Program-made: the position numbers and the translations under genes | Assembly (NCBI GenBank): GCA_910584375.1 | Contig: CAJUAH010000015.1 | Coordinates: 1-64,000, forward strand | Source of the DNA: an uncultured Acetatifactor sp. | Lineage (GTDB): Bacteria > Bacillota > Clostridia > Lachnospirales > Lachnospiraceae | Direction: 5' to 3' | DNA length: 64,000 bases | Shown here: positions 46,148 to 53,000 of the stretch, in pieces | Position numbering within the stretch: the stretch's first letter is position 1 | How the letters are laid out: each line of letters begins with the position of its first letter | Notes under the pieces: generated by a model | What the model was told of the DNA's origin: nothing | Database searches by the model: none | The model's input: the letters and a program-made list of their open reading frames with translations, nothing else

Positions 46148-47308
46148 TCAGTAATTATAGATATATTCCCCAAACTTGTCAACTGCCAACTGAAAAGAAA
46201 CAATATTGTACCGGCAGACCTCGTCCGCAAACTTGAAATGAACGCTGATATTGCCGTTTTCGTAAATCTTGATATGGTCTACCAAGTCCGTGAGGATTTC
46301 ATGGGTGAGCGTTTCAATGCTTTGATACTTTGCAAAGGCTACCAGCGCGGGGTGTTCCTTGTCAACGCCATTCAGGAGCTCCGCCCGTTCCGCGTTCAGC
46401 CGGGCCAGCACATCCGCAAGCCCGGCGGCCTCCAAGCGGTTGTGTTTGATAGAGTGCAGGCCGTCCGGGAGCGGTTCTTGTAAGTGGAGCAGGCGTAATA
46501 GATATTTTTCCCGCAGTCCGCACATTTCAGAAAACCGCTGAACAGGTGAACCTCGCGCCCTTTGGGGGAAGTCCGGGTATCGGGGACGCGCACCCATTCA
46601 TCCTCCGGCACAGCCTCGATCTGGTGTACCTTGTAGCTTTTCACCCGACGGCGGCCCTGTACCAAATCCCCGGTGTAAATGGGGTTGGTGAGCATTTCAT
46701 GTATCATGCGGGCCCCACATGGGGTCGTCCGCCACAGCCGTGGAAACGGGCAGGCCCTTTTTGCGGCGGTAGGCCGTGGGGCTGAATATGCCGTGTCCGT
46801 TGAGGTACAGCGCGATGGCCCTTTTAGACGAGCCTTGCAGGAGCATGGAATACACGCGCTTGACGGTTTCGGCGGCCTCGGTATCGACCAGCAGTTGATG
46901 CTTGTTTGCCGGGTCTTTGATATAGCCGTAGGGAGCGAAAGAGCCGATGTACTGGCCGTTGCGCCGCTTGTAATCGAAAACCTGCCGGATTTTCTTTGAG
47001 GTCTGATAACAATACTGGTCGTTCATCACATCCCCCAAAAGCCGCTGGAAACTTTCGCGTTCCGTATCGGTTCCCGTGTGGCCGTCATCCACATACTCGG
47101 TGTAGCTTTCAAATTCTTCCGCATGATTAAAATGAAAATCGTTGAGAATGTCGCGCTGATTTTTTACGCTGTTGCTATCGTCAAGGCCACGATTGATTTT
47201 CTGTAAATCCTCGCGGGAGAGCCGGATATAGCCGCCCATTTTCCAGCGCCGGGCCGTATAAATAGGGGGCAAAATCTGCTGATACCCTCTGTTTTTTGTC
47301 CGTGCCAT
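46148..47308 (-). pseudogene. Serine recombinase (large resolvase family), degraded
   Basis: Three frame-shifted pieces of one large serine recombinase. The first piece (46697-47308) starts with GYIRLSRED, holding the catalytic Ser, and FESYTEYVDDGHTG, but then jumps from FQRLLGDVM straight to NDQYCYQTSKKIRQVFDYKRRNGQYIGSF, missing about 70 residues that include much of the catalytic core. A frameshift near 46700 leads to the recombinase zinc-ribbon piece (46396-46707; CADCG, CSTYKNRSRTACTL), and another near 46450-46600 leads to the coiled-coil C-terminal piece (46148-46597). It cannot give an active enzyme. It marks the edge of an old mobile element. Confidence 0.85.
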
Positions 47309-47420
47309 TGTTTCTCCTTCCCTATCACTTTACAGTTATATTATAACTCCGATTAGGGGTATCGGCAAGGACGCCACCGAGCATGAAAATAAGGCGGAAC
47401 CGTAAAAAGTACCGCCCCGG

Positions 47421-47443
47421 CTTTGGGACATTTTGTTCCAAAG
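47421..47443. repeat. Palindrome family copy 1 (GGGACA/TGTYCC)
   Basis: Arms CTTTGGGACA and TGTTCCAAAG with a 3-nt loop TTT. This is one of four copies of the same 10-3-10 palindrome in 46-50 kb; the others are at 47585-47611, 49410-49432 and 49543-49565. Confidence 0.75.
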
Positions 47444-47505
47444 GTATAAATCCGCGCCATGCCTTAAAACGCGCAATTTATATAATTCCACAAACGGCAA
47501 GCAAT

Positions 47506-47556
47506 GCAAGTGTGGTCACACTTGCCATTTTTGACTGGCCGGAGGCCGTCAAAAAT
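47506..47556. repeat. Two adjacent strong hairpins
   Basis: The first, at 47506-47525, has perfect 9-bp arms GCAAGTGTG/CACACTTGC around GT. The second, at 47527-47556, has arms ATTTTTGAC/GTCAAAAAT and an inner GGCC/GGCC pairing. The sequence between the recombinase remnant and the TetR gene (47309-47794) holds no convincing gene; these hairpins and the neighbouring palindromes are its main content. Confidence 0.7.
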
Positions 47557-47584
47557 GCTTGTTGGGGAGCCTCCCAAAACCCGG

Positions 47585-47611
47585 CTCTTTGGGACAAAAT
47601 GTCCCAAAGAG
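47585..47611. repeat. Palindrome family copy 2, perfect 12-bp arms
   Basis: Arms CTCTTTGGGACA and TGTCCCAAAGAG around AAA. This is the longest and only perfect member of the four-copy family. Confidence 0.8.
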
Positions 47612-47652
47612 GTTGGCTGCGTCACTGCCACTATTGCGTCGGTTCCTTATAT

Positions 47653-47683
47653 AAAGACAGTGGGCAAAACGCCCACTGTCTTT
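47653..47683. repeat. Perfect 13-bp hairpin before the TetR gene end
   Basis: Arms AAAGACAGTGGGC (47653-47665) and GCCCACTGTCTTT (47671-47683) around AAAAC. The gene at 47795 is read toward it, so it may act as a terminator for that gene. A run of T follows poorly in either direction. Confidence 0.65.
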
Positions 47684-47794
47684 GATGCTCAACTCATTTC
47701 ACAAATTAAAATTTCAGATTTGGATGTTTATGCTAAAATATTTGCACAGAAAAACTCCTCACCACCGTAATGGCAGCGAGGAGTTTGTTTCATT

Positions 47795-48367
47795 TCATTG
47801 TTTTGTGCCAGTACTACAAACCGCACTGGTAAGGGACATAGTGATATGCGCCATTTCCTCGGCGCTGCGGCGGTCGTCCTCCGCAATCCAGTTTTGCAGG
47901 AGTCGGTAACTGCCATAAAGGGCGAAGGAGGCAATGTCCTCGTCATACCGATGGTCATCTGCCCCCTTCCTGTATTCTGCAAGCAGCACTTCAATTTTCG
48001 GAAGAGAGAACAGCCGATGTGCAAAAGTCTCGTCAAAATTGTTTTGAATCAGCAGCCGGGAAATCTCCAGATTTTGCTCCATATAGGAAAATATCAGTGT
48101 GACTCGGTGCAGTACACCGACGCTGTCGCACAGCTCGGCACTTTCAATAGCATCGGCAATGTCCTTTATATACCAGTCACGAATCTCCGCCAGTACATCA
48201 TACTGGCTGCCGTAATGATTGTAAAAAGTCGTGCGGTTGATGCCCGCAATATCACAAAGCTCACGGATGGAGATTTTATGAATATCCTGTTTTTTCAATA
48301 GACTGATCAAGGCGCGATGGATCAGTTCCTTAGTCAGGGCAATTCTCTGGTTTGGTTTCATTCCCAT
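47795..48367 (-). CDS. TetR/AcrR family regulator of the TSUP permease
   Basis: A 190-residue regulator. The N-terminal HTH is typical (ISIRELCDIAGINRTTFYNHYGSQYDVLAEI); the C-terminal domain is of the TetR_C_8/dihydroxyacetone-kinase-regulator type by general look. I chose the ATG at 48367, with GAGAGG 7 nt upstream. It is divergent from the permease gene at 48471; a perfect 14-bp palindrome lies in the shared promoter region, so it probably represses the permease and itself. Confidence 0.88.
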   Translation of the reverse strand: MGMKPNQRIALTKELIHRALISLLKKQDIHKISIRELCDIAGINRTTFYNHYGSQYDVLAEIRDWYIKDIADAIESAELCDSVGVLHRVTLIFSYMEQNLEISRLLIQNNFDETFAHRLFSLPKIEVLLAEYRKGADDHRYDEDIASFALYGSYRLLQNWIAEDDRRSAEEMAHITMSLTSAVCSTGTKQ

Positions 48368-48403
48368 AATCGTTCCTCTCAACACTTTCGTTTCATCTGT
48401 CGG

Positions 48404-48438
48404 TTGCAACTTCAACACCTGTTGAGTATAATTATAAT
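48404..48438 (+). promoter_or_regulatory. TSUP permease promoter with TetR operator
   Basis: TTGCAA at 48404-48409 and TATAAT at 48427-48432 are 17 bp apart; a second TATAAT follows at 48433-48438. The perfect palindrome TCAACACCTGTTGA at 48412-48425 fills the spacer, the classic place for a TetR-type repressor site. Confidence 0.75.
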
Positions 48439-48470
48439 CAAAAAGACAACGAAAATCAAGGAGGAAGTTT

Positions 48471-49268
48471 ATGTTTTATGAATATGTAGTAGTCGCAATC
48501 GCCGCCATGCTGGCTGGTGTTGGCACAGGACTGGTCGGGCTTAGCGCGGCAACAGCCATGGTTCCGCTGATGGTCGTGCTGTGTCCCACCTTCGGCGGTG
48601 AGCATGGCGCTTATATGGCAACGGCCATTGCCCTTGCCAGTGATGTCCTCGGCTCTGCCGTTACCACGGCGGTGTATGCTAAGAATAAAAAAATCGACCT
48701 GAAACACGGCTGGCTCATTGCCGCCTGCATCATCGGTATGTGTACAATCGGTTCCATTGCAGCCTATTTTACCCGTCAAGAGGTGCTTGGGGGCTTTTCC
48801 CTTATCCTGTGCGTTTTCATCGGCATCCGGTTCCTTGTAAGTCCGGATTCCAAAGAGCGCCCGGAAAAGGACGCAAAAACCAATCTGACCATTAAGGAAA
48901 TCGCAGTATCTCTGTTCTATGGCCTGTCTATTGGTTTTGGCACCGGCTTTTTCGGCTCCGGCGGTGGTATGATGATGCTCATCGTGTTCACTGCCATGCT
49001 GGGCTATGAGCGTAAGACTGCCGTTGGCACCTCCACATTTATTATGACCTTCACGGCGTTGATCGCATCGGTGAGCCATATCCTCATTGAGCCCACCATC
49101 GTGCTGGATTGTTGGGGCTTCCTTGTGCTTGCCATTGTGGTCGCCACCTTCTTCTCCCTTGTCAGTGCGCAGTTTGCCAATAAGGTCAAGGGCAAGGTTG
49201 TGGGATATGTAACAGGTGCGATTCTGCTGGTTTTGGGCCTGTCCATGATTATTATCAACAATATATAG
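48471..49268 (+). CDS. TSUP (TauE/SafE) family permease
   Basis: A 265-residue membrane protein with about eight hydrophobic segments in two related halves. The N-terminal GVGTGLVGLSAATAMVPLMV and the central GFGTGFFGSGGGMMMLIVFT are TauE/SafE signatures. The family exports or imports sulfite, sulfonates, sulfoacetate or related anions; the substrate cannot be told. AAGGAGG precedes the ATG. It pairs with a divergent TetR gene and sits inside the accessory island, so it is likely transferred cargo. Confidence 0.9.
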   Translation: MFYEYVVVAIAAMLAGVGTGLVGLSAATAMVPLMVVLCPTFGGEHGAYMATAIALASDVLGSAVTTAVYAKNKKIDLKHGWLIAACIIGMCTIGSIAAYFTRQEVLGGFSLILCVFIGIRFLVSPDSKERPEKDAKTNLTIKEIAVSLFYGLSIGFGTGFFGSGGGMMMLIVFTAMLGYERKTAVGTSTFIMTFTALIASVSHILIEPTIVLDCWGFLVLAIVVATFFSLVSAQFANKVKGKVVGYVTGAILLVLGLSMIIINNI

Positions 49269-49409
49269 ATAAAATCACCGTTCCTATTGTATCTGCACTG
49301 ATTCTGTGCGGGACAATGTTCTGGGGGTAAGCTATGGCACTGACGGAGAAAACAAAAGTCTGTTTAGAAATCAAACATAGCACACTTGCGCCACTGTCCA
49401 TCCTGTCAT

Positions 49410-49432
49410 CTTGGGGACAAAATGTCTCAAAG
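49410..49432. repeat. Palindrome family copy 3
   Basis: Arms CTTGGGGACA and TGTCTCAAAG around AAA, with two small departures from the family form. It lies in the gene-free stretch 49269-49667 after the permease, which otherwise has no convincing gene. Confidence 0.7.
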
Positions 49433-49493
49433 TACGGCCACTTCATGTTATCATTTATAGAACAAACAGGACGCAAAGCATATAAACATACCA

Positions 49494-49523
49494 CCGCCCT
49501 TTCCCATTCATGGGAAAGGGCGG
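49494..49523. terminator. 13-bp hairpin after the permease gene
   Basis: Arms CCGCCCTTTCCCA and TGGGAAAGGGCGG around TTCA make a very stable stem 225 bp after the permease stop. No T-run follows, so it is only a possible terminator. Confidence 0.5.
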
Positions 49524-49542
49524 GGCGCGGGGACAACGATTA

Positions 49543-49565
49543 CTTTGGGACATTTTGTCTCGAAG
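49543..49565. repeat. Palindrome family copy 4
   Basis: Arms CTTTGGGACA and TGTCTCGAAG around TTT. With copy 3 it forms the downstream pair of the family, mirroring the pair at 47421 and 47585 on the other side of the TetR/permease genes. Confidence 0.7.
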
Positions 49566-49667
49566 TCACTACTTGATATTTATGCTTTGCGGCTGGAATG
49601 TGATAGTTTCAATCTGTTTTCTTGTATTTACGTCAAAAACCTTTCGCTTTCGTATTCCTAATAAGAG

Positions 49668-49846
49668 TTAATCATACCGATACCACCCGTACTTAGCGTC
49701 CTTCTCATGCTTCTTTTTCGACATGGGATGGTCAAGAGGAAAACGCGCTACATCCTGCAGCACGTTCTTATAGACCGTATTTGAGAACTGAGTTTTTAAT
49801 TTGACGTTTTTGTGCGGGAGACAGGAACTTTAGTTTGCTGGACGAC
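49668..49846 (-). pseudogene. Decayed coding remnant with one frameshift
   Basis: On the minus strand, reading KLKFLSPAQKRQIKNSVLKYGL from about 49846 and, after a single frameshift near 49750, YKNVLQDVARFPLDHPM and SKKKHEKDAKYGWYRYD to a stop at 49668-49670. The two pieces are basic and helical, and look like real protein rather than chance. I do not recognise the family. No start codon is left. It is the tail of a gene brought in with the island and then truncated. Confidence 0.45.
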
Positions 49847-49849
49847 AGC

Positions 49850-50437
49850 TTACTCTCTCTTATTTGAGGGACAATACCGCATAAAAATCCTCTCATTAAA
49901 ACCTTTTTGTTTGCCATGTTTTTCTGGAATACGCTTACATTCCTCGAACCCGATATTCTGATAGCATTTCATAGCATTTATATTTACGTCCGTAACATCA
50001 AGCACGAAATCCTGATAGTTTGCAAGCGACATGCTTTCTTGAAGCATAGTTGTAGCAATACCTTGTTTGCGGTATTTTTTTTGCACTGCAACAAATTCTA
50101 TGTACCCAGTTGTAACAGGGTAATCAAGTGGCTTTTCAAATTCTTCTTTCAAGATAAGAGCGCCAACGGTTCCTTTAAAAAATCCAAAATATTTCCGCAA
50201 AAATACCCTATCCGCTTTTGCAGCTCTGCCATTGCAATCAGAAATTGCCAACACTCCCGCAATATTTCCCTTTATATCTGCCACATAAAATCTTTCCATA
50301 TTCAATCCGGTCGCAATGGCATTTGCCACTTTTTTGTTATCTTTGCATAATATTGAAAAATCCTTTTCAAATCCTTCTGCAATACATAGAGCAACATTAT
50401 TACGATCTGTCTCTTTGGCTTTCCTTATAAGCAACAT
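49850..50437 (-). CDS. GNAT family N-acetyltransferase
   Basis: A 195-residue acetyltransferase. The acetyl-CoA binding motif A is VAVQKKYRKQGIATTMLQESM, followed by VTDVNINAMKCYQNIGFEE (motif B). The N-terminal third is less conserved. The substrate is unknown. AGAGGA lies 9 nt before the ATG at 50437. Base composition is clearly more AT-rich than in the surrounding core genes, which fits recent transfer. Confidence 0.85.
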   Translation of the reverse strand: MLLIRKAKETDRNNVALCIAEGFEKDFSILCKDNKKVANAIATGLNMERFYVADIKGNIAGVLAISDCNGRAAKADRVFLRKYFGFFKGTVGALILKEEFEKPLDYPVTTGYIEFVAVQKKYRKQGIATTMLQESMSLANYQDFVLDVTDVNINAMKCYQNIGFEECKRIPEKHGKQKGFNERIFMRYCPSNKRE

Positions 50438-50673
50438 TTTCAAATATCCTCTATAATTGTTTTATACTATTCATAAAATCCTAATTTACATATTGGCTCA
50501 TAAAATATTGCCTATCGCCCGCAACAAATATTATAAGCTGAATTTCAGCGGATACACTTTTCCTAAAAAGGAGTTCGTTTATACAAATTCAGGCTCAAAA
50601 CTGCCTTCCCCGGAAATCTCTTTCAAAAATTCAACTCTCTTTTGGGAAATGTGTTTCTGCTGTCGAAATATAA

Positions 50674-50976
50674 CTATACTGTACTTTTAGAAAATTTTAT
50701 AAATTCATATGGTAATCCCATATCTTCTGAATATTTACGAATCTCTGTCTTTTCGTCATCATTCATTTCGTCATAGAAAGGGCGATCTGATACTTTCCAG
50801 TATGTTTTTACTTCGTCTATTTTCAGTACATCACCCCATGGGGCAGTATATAATTCCCCAACCTTATATTTCCCGATTTCTTTATATACCCTGGTAGTAT
50901 AACAATACCCCAGTTTACTTAAATAATTTTGAATCGATTCGTATTCATGTTCCGGAAATGATATTTCTTCAAGCAT
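50674..50976 (-). CDS. Small hypothetical protein
   Basis: A 100-residue soluble, acidic protein. The stretch TTRVYKEIGKYKVGELYTAP followed by WGDVLKIDEVK has the alternating pattern of a small beta barrel, somewhat like ASCH/PUA-type domains, but this is a guess by eye. The C-terminal third is helical. A purine-rich site (AGGAGG) precedes the ATG. It is AT-rich, like the acetyltransferase. The 236 bp between the two genes (50438-50673) has no other gene that I can support. Confidence 0.6.
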   Translation of the reverse strand: MLEEISFPEHEYESIQNYLSKLGYCYTTRVYKEIGKYKVGELYTAPWGDVLKIDEVKTYWKVSDRPFYDEMNDDEKTEIRKYSEDMGLPYEFIKFSKSTV

Positions 50977-51002
50977 ACAATAAACCTCCTAAACAGGCTA
51001 TT

Positions 51003-51095
51003 TTTCCTCATAAAGTGGGTATAAAATCAAATTTTTTCTATATGTCTACCCGGCTCCAAAACAGAATATCTTTCCTCACAAAGTGAGCACAAATA
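51003..51095 (+). repeat. Imperfect direct repeat, about 23 bp
   Basis: TTTCCTCATAAAGTGGG and following bases at 51003-51025 match TTTCCTCACAAAGTGAG and following bases at 51071-51093, 68 bp apart, with about 18 of 23 positions equal. It lies upstream of the structured element at 51119. Confidence 0.5.
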
Positions 51096-51118
51096 ATTTT
51101 CCCAATAGCCAGTAAACA

Positions 51119-51292
51119 GCTCCAGAGGGATGATCGTTCCTGGCAGGACAGGAGTTATGCTTTAGGCATAACTCCCTGGAAACGTCGGCGCTTAGCGAGG
51201 TTTGCCGAATTCATTCGGCACGAGCTTAGCGTCCGCTACGTTTCCAATCGAGCGAGAGCGGGTCCAGACAGGAATGATCATCCCTCTGGAGC
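51119..51292. repeat. Structured element with 24-bp terminal inverted repeats
   Basis: The ends at 51119-51142 and 51269-51292 are inverted repeats that match at 23 of 24 positions, beginning GCTCCAGAGGGATGATC. Inside are a perfect 10-bp hairpin (51151-51175, GGAGTTATGC/GCATAACTCC) and a longer nested one with outer arms TGGAAACGT/ACGTTTCCA (51177-51185, 51238-51246) and an inner TGCCGAAT/ATTCGGCA stem (51203-51220). The motif CTTAGCG occurs twice within. The fold is a closed three-way junction. It may be a MITE-like or REP-like mobile repeat or a structured RNA. The rest of 50977-51304 is gene-free. Confidence 0.75.
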
Positions 51293-51304
51293 GTCCCTTG
51301 CGGA

Positions 51305-52993
51305 CTACAAATCCTCATCCTCATCCAAAAACTCCGCCAACTCCCGGCGGCTGTCCGCGATCTCCTGATGATTCCCGCTCTTCAGCGCCGCCTCAAAGCG
51401 ATTGATATAATGATCCAGATTCCTGCGCTTATCCCCCAGGGATTCCTCATACATCCGCTCCGCCCGCAGCAGCACCAGCCGGTTCTCCTCCTGGTCCCTG
51501 GGCTGTATCTTCAGATAGGCCAGCTCCTCCATACGCCTGGCGATCTCCTCATCCGTCATCGTGTTGTCCACTCCCTTGATGATCATCTTCTGGGTCAGTC
51601 CGGTGGACACCACCTTGACCTCCACCTCCAGCAGGGAATTGATATCGTAAGTGTAGGTCACATCCACGGACTCCTGGCCCTTGGGGGCCTTGGGCAGCTC
51701 GATGGTCATCTCGCCCAGATACAGATTGTTGCGGGCAAAGCGGCTCTCTCCCTGCAGCACCCGGACCCTGACCTTGTCCTGATTGTCCCGCACGGTATAC
51801 ATGCGCTCCGTATGGCTGGCAGGAATCACGGTGTTGCGCTCGATGATCGGGCAAAAATGCCCGTCCTCGAATTTGCCCTCCTCATACTCCACCACCACTT
51901 CCGTACCCAGCGTGAAGGAACACACATCCGTCAGTATGACCTCCCTGACCTCTTCCCGGCGCTCCTTCATGGCCGCCTGCACCGCCGCTCCCAGCGCCAC
52001 GGCCTCGTCCGGGTTCATATTGGTATCCGGGAACTTGCGGAACAGACGGATCAGGAAATCCCGGACGATCGACAGTCTGGTAGCGCCGCCGATCAGCAGT
52101 ATCTCGTCGATATCCCCCAGCTTGAGCCCCGCGTCGGACAGGCTCTTTTTTACCGGCTCCCGGATCTTGGAGAGCAGCTCCTCGCATGCCTCCTCATACT
52201 CCTTGTGGGTAATCTCCGCCTCCAGCTCCTGTTCGCCGATCAGGCACTTCATCGATACGCGACTGTCGCCGCCGATGGCGATCTTGGCCTTTTCCGCCTG
52301 TTTGTACAGCCGCACCTGCTCCTTTTCGGACAGGCTGCTCATAGCCATTTTCTGTTTCTGTAAAAACAGCTTACCCATCACTTCCGTGAAATCTTCGCCC
52401 CCGAGATAATTGTCTCCCGCGACGGCCCGAACCTCCAGAATATTGTGGTACAGTTCCAGTATGGACACGTCAAAAGTTCCCCCGCCCAGATCGAAGACCA
52501 GAAATTTGGTATCCCGCGTCTTGTCGTACAGGCCGTACGCCACCGCCGCCGCCGTGGGCTCGGAGATCATGCGCTCCACCTTCAGTCCCGCCAGCTCCCC
52601 GGCCCGCTTGGTGGCCTTGCGCCGCTTGTCGTCAAAATACGCGGGCACGCTGATCACGGCCTCCGTGACCTCCTCCCCCAGAAAGACTTCCGCGTCCTCC
52701 TTCAGAGAGCGCAGCACAAAGCTGGACAGTTCCTCCGGCCTGTACATACGGCCGCTCAGGCTGTACTGTCTCTCCGTGCCCATGCTGCGCTTGAATGCGC
52801 TTACCACCGAGTCCGGATACAGACTCATGCGCTCCCGGGCCGTCTCGCCCACATAGACATTGCCTTCCTCGTCCACACTGACCACCGAGGGAGTCAGATT
52901 TTTACCCAGACGGTTGGGTATGATCTTCGGCCCCTCCTCCGAAAAATAAGCGATCAGACTGTTTGTTGTTCCCAGATCAATTCCTACTATCAT
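51305..52993 (-). CDS. Hsp70 family chaperone (short, HscC-like)
   Basis: A 562-residue Hsp70. The ATPase domain has GIDLGTTNSLIAYF, FLVFDLGGGTFDVSIL and LIGGATRLSIV, the phosphate and adenosine motifs. The substrate domain is present but the C-terminal lid is short and the DnaK tail is absent, so it is shorter than DnaK (about 610-640) and closer in form to HscC. I chose the ATG at 52993, with GAGGA upstream; the frame extends to 53062 inside the upstream gene. It is 7 bp after the TPR gene stop, so the two form an operon. Confidence 0.93.
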   Translation of the reverse strand: MIVGIDLGTTNSLIAYFSEEGPKIIPNRLGKNLTPSVVSVDEEGNVYVGETARERMSLYPDSVVSAFKRSMGTERQYSLSGRMYRPEELSSFVLRSLKEDAEVFLGEEVTEAVISVPAYFDDKRRKATKRAGELAGLKVERMISEPTAAAVAYGLYDKTRDTKFLVFDLGGGTFDVSILELYHNILEVRAVAGDNYLGGEDFTEVMGKLFLQKQKMAMSSLSEKEQVRLYKQAEKAKIAIGGDSRVSMKCLIGEQELEAEITHKEYEEACEELLSKIREPVKKSLSDAGLKLGDIDEILLIGGATRLSIVRDFLIRLFRKFPDTNMNPDEAVALGAAVQAAMKERREEVREVILTDVCSFTLGTEVVVEYEEGKFEDGHFCPIIERNTVIPASHTERMYTVRDNQDKVRVRVLQGESRFARNNLYLGEMTIELPKAPKGQESVDVTYTYDINSLLEVEVKVVSTGLTQKMIIKGVDNTMTDEEIARRMEELAYLKIQPRDQEENRLVLLRAERMYEESLGDKRRNLDHYINRFEAALKSGNHQEIADSRRELAEFLDEDEDL

Positions 52994-53000
52994 ACTATCC

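Noticed and set aside
47421..47683. CRISPR array
   Set aside because: The palindromes differ from each other and there are no regularly spaced identical repeats with unique spacers.
47383..47685. Plus-strand frame of 100 codons across the palindromes
   Set aside because: Its codons are made of the palindromic repeats themselves, and there is no ribosome binding site or family likeness.
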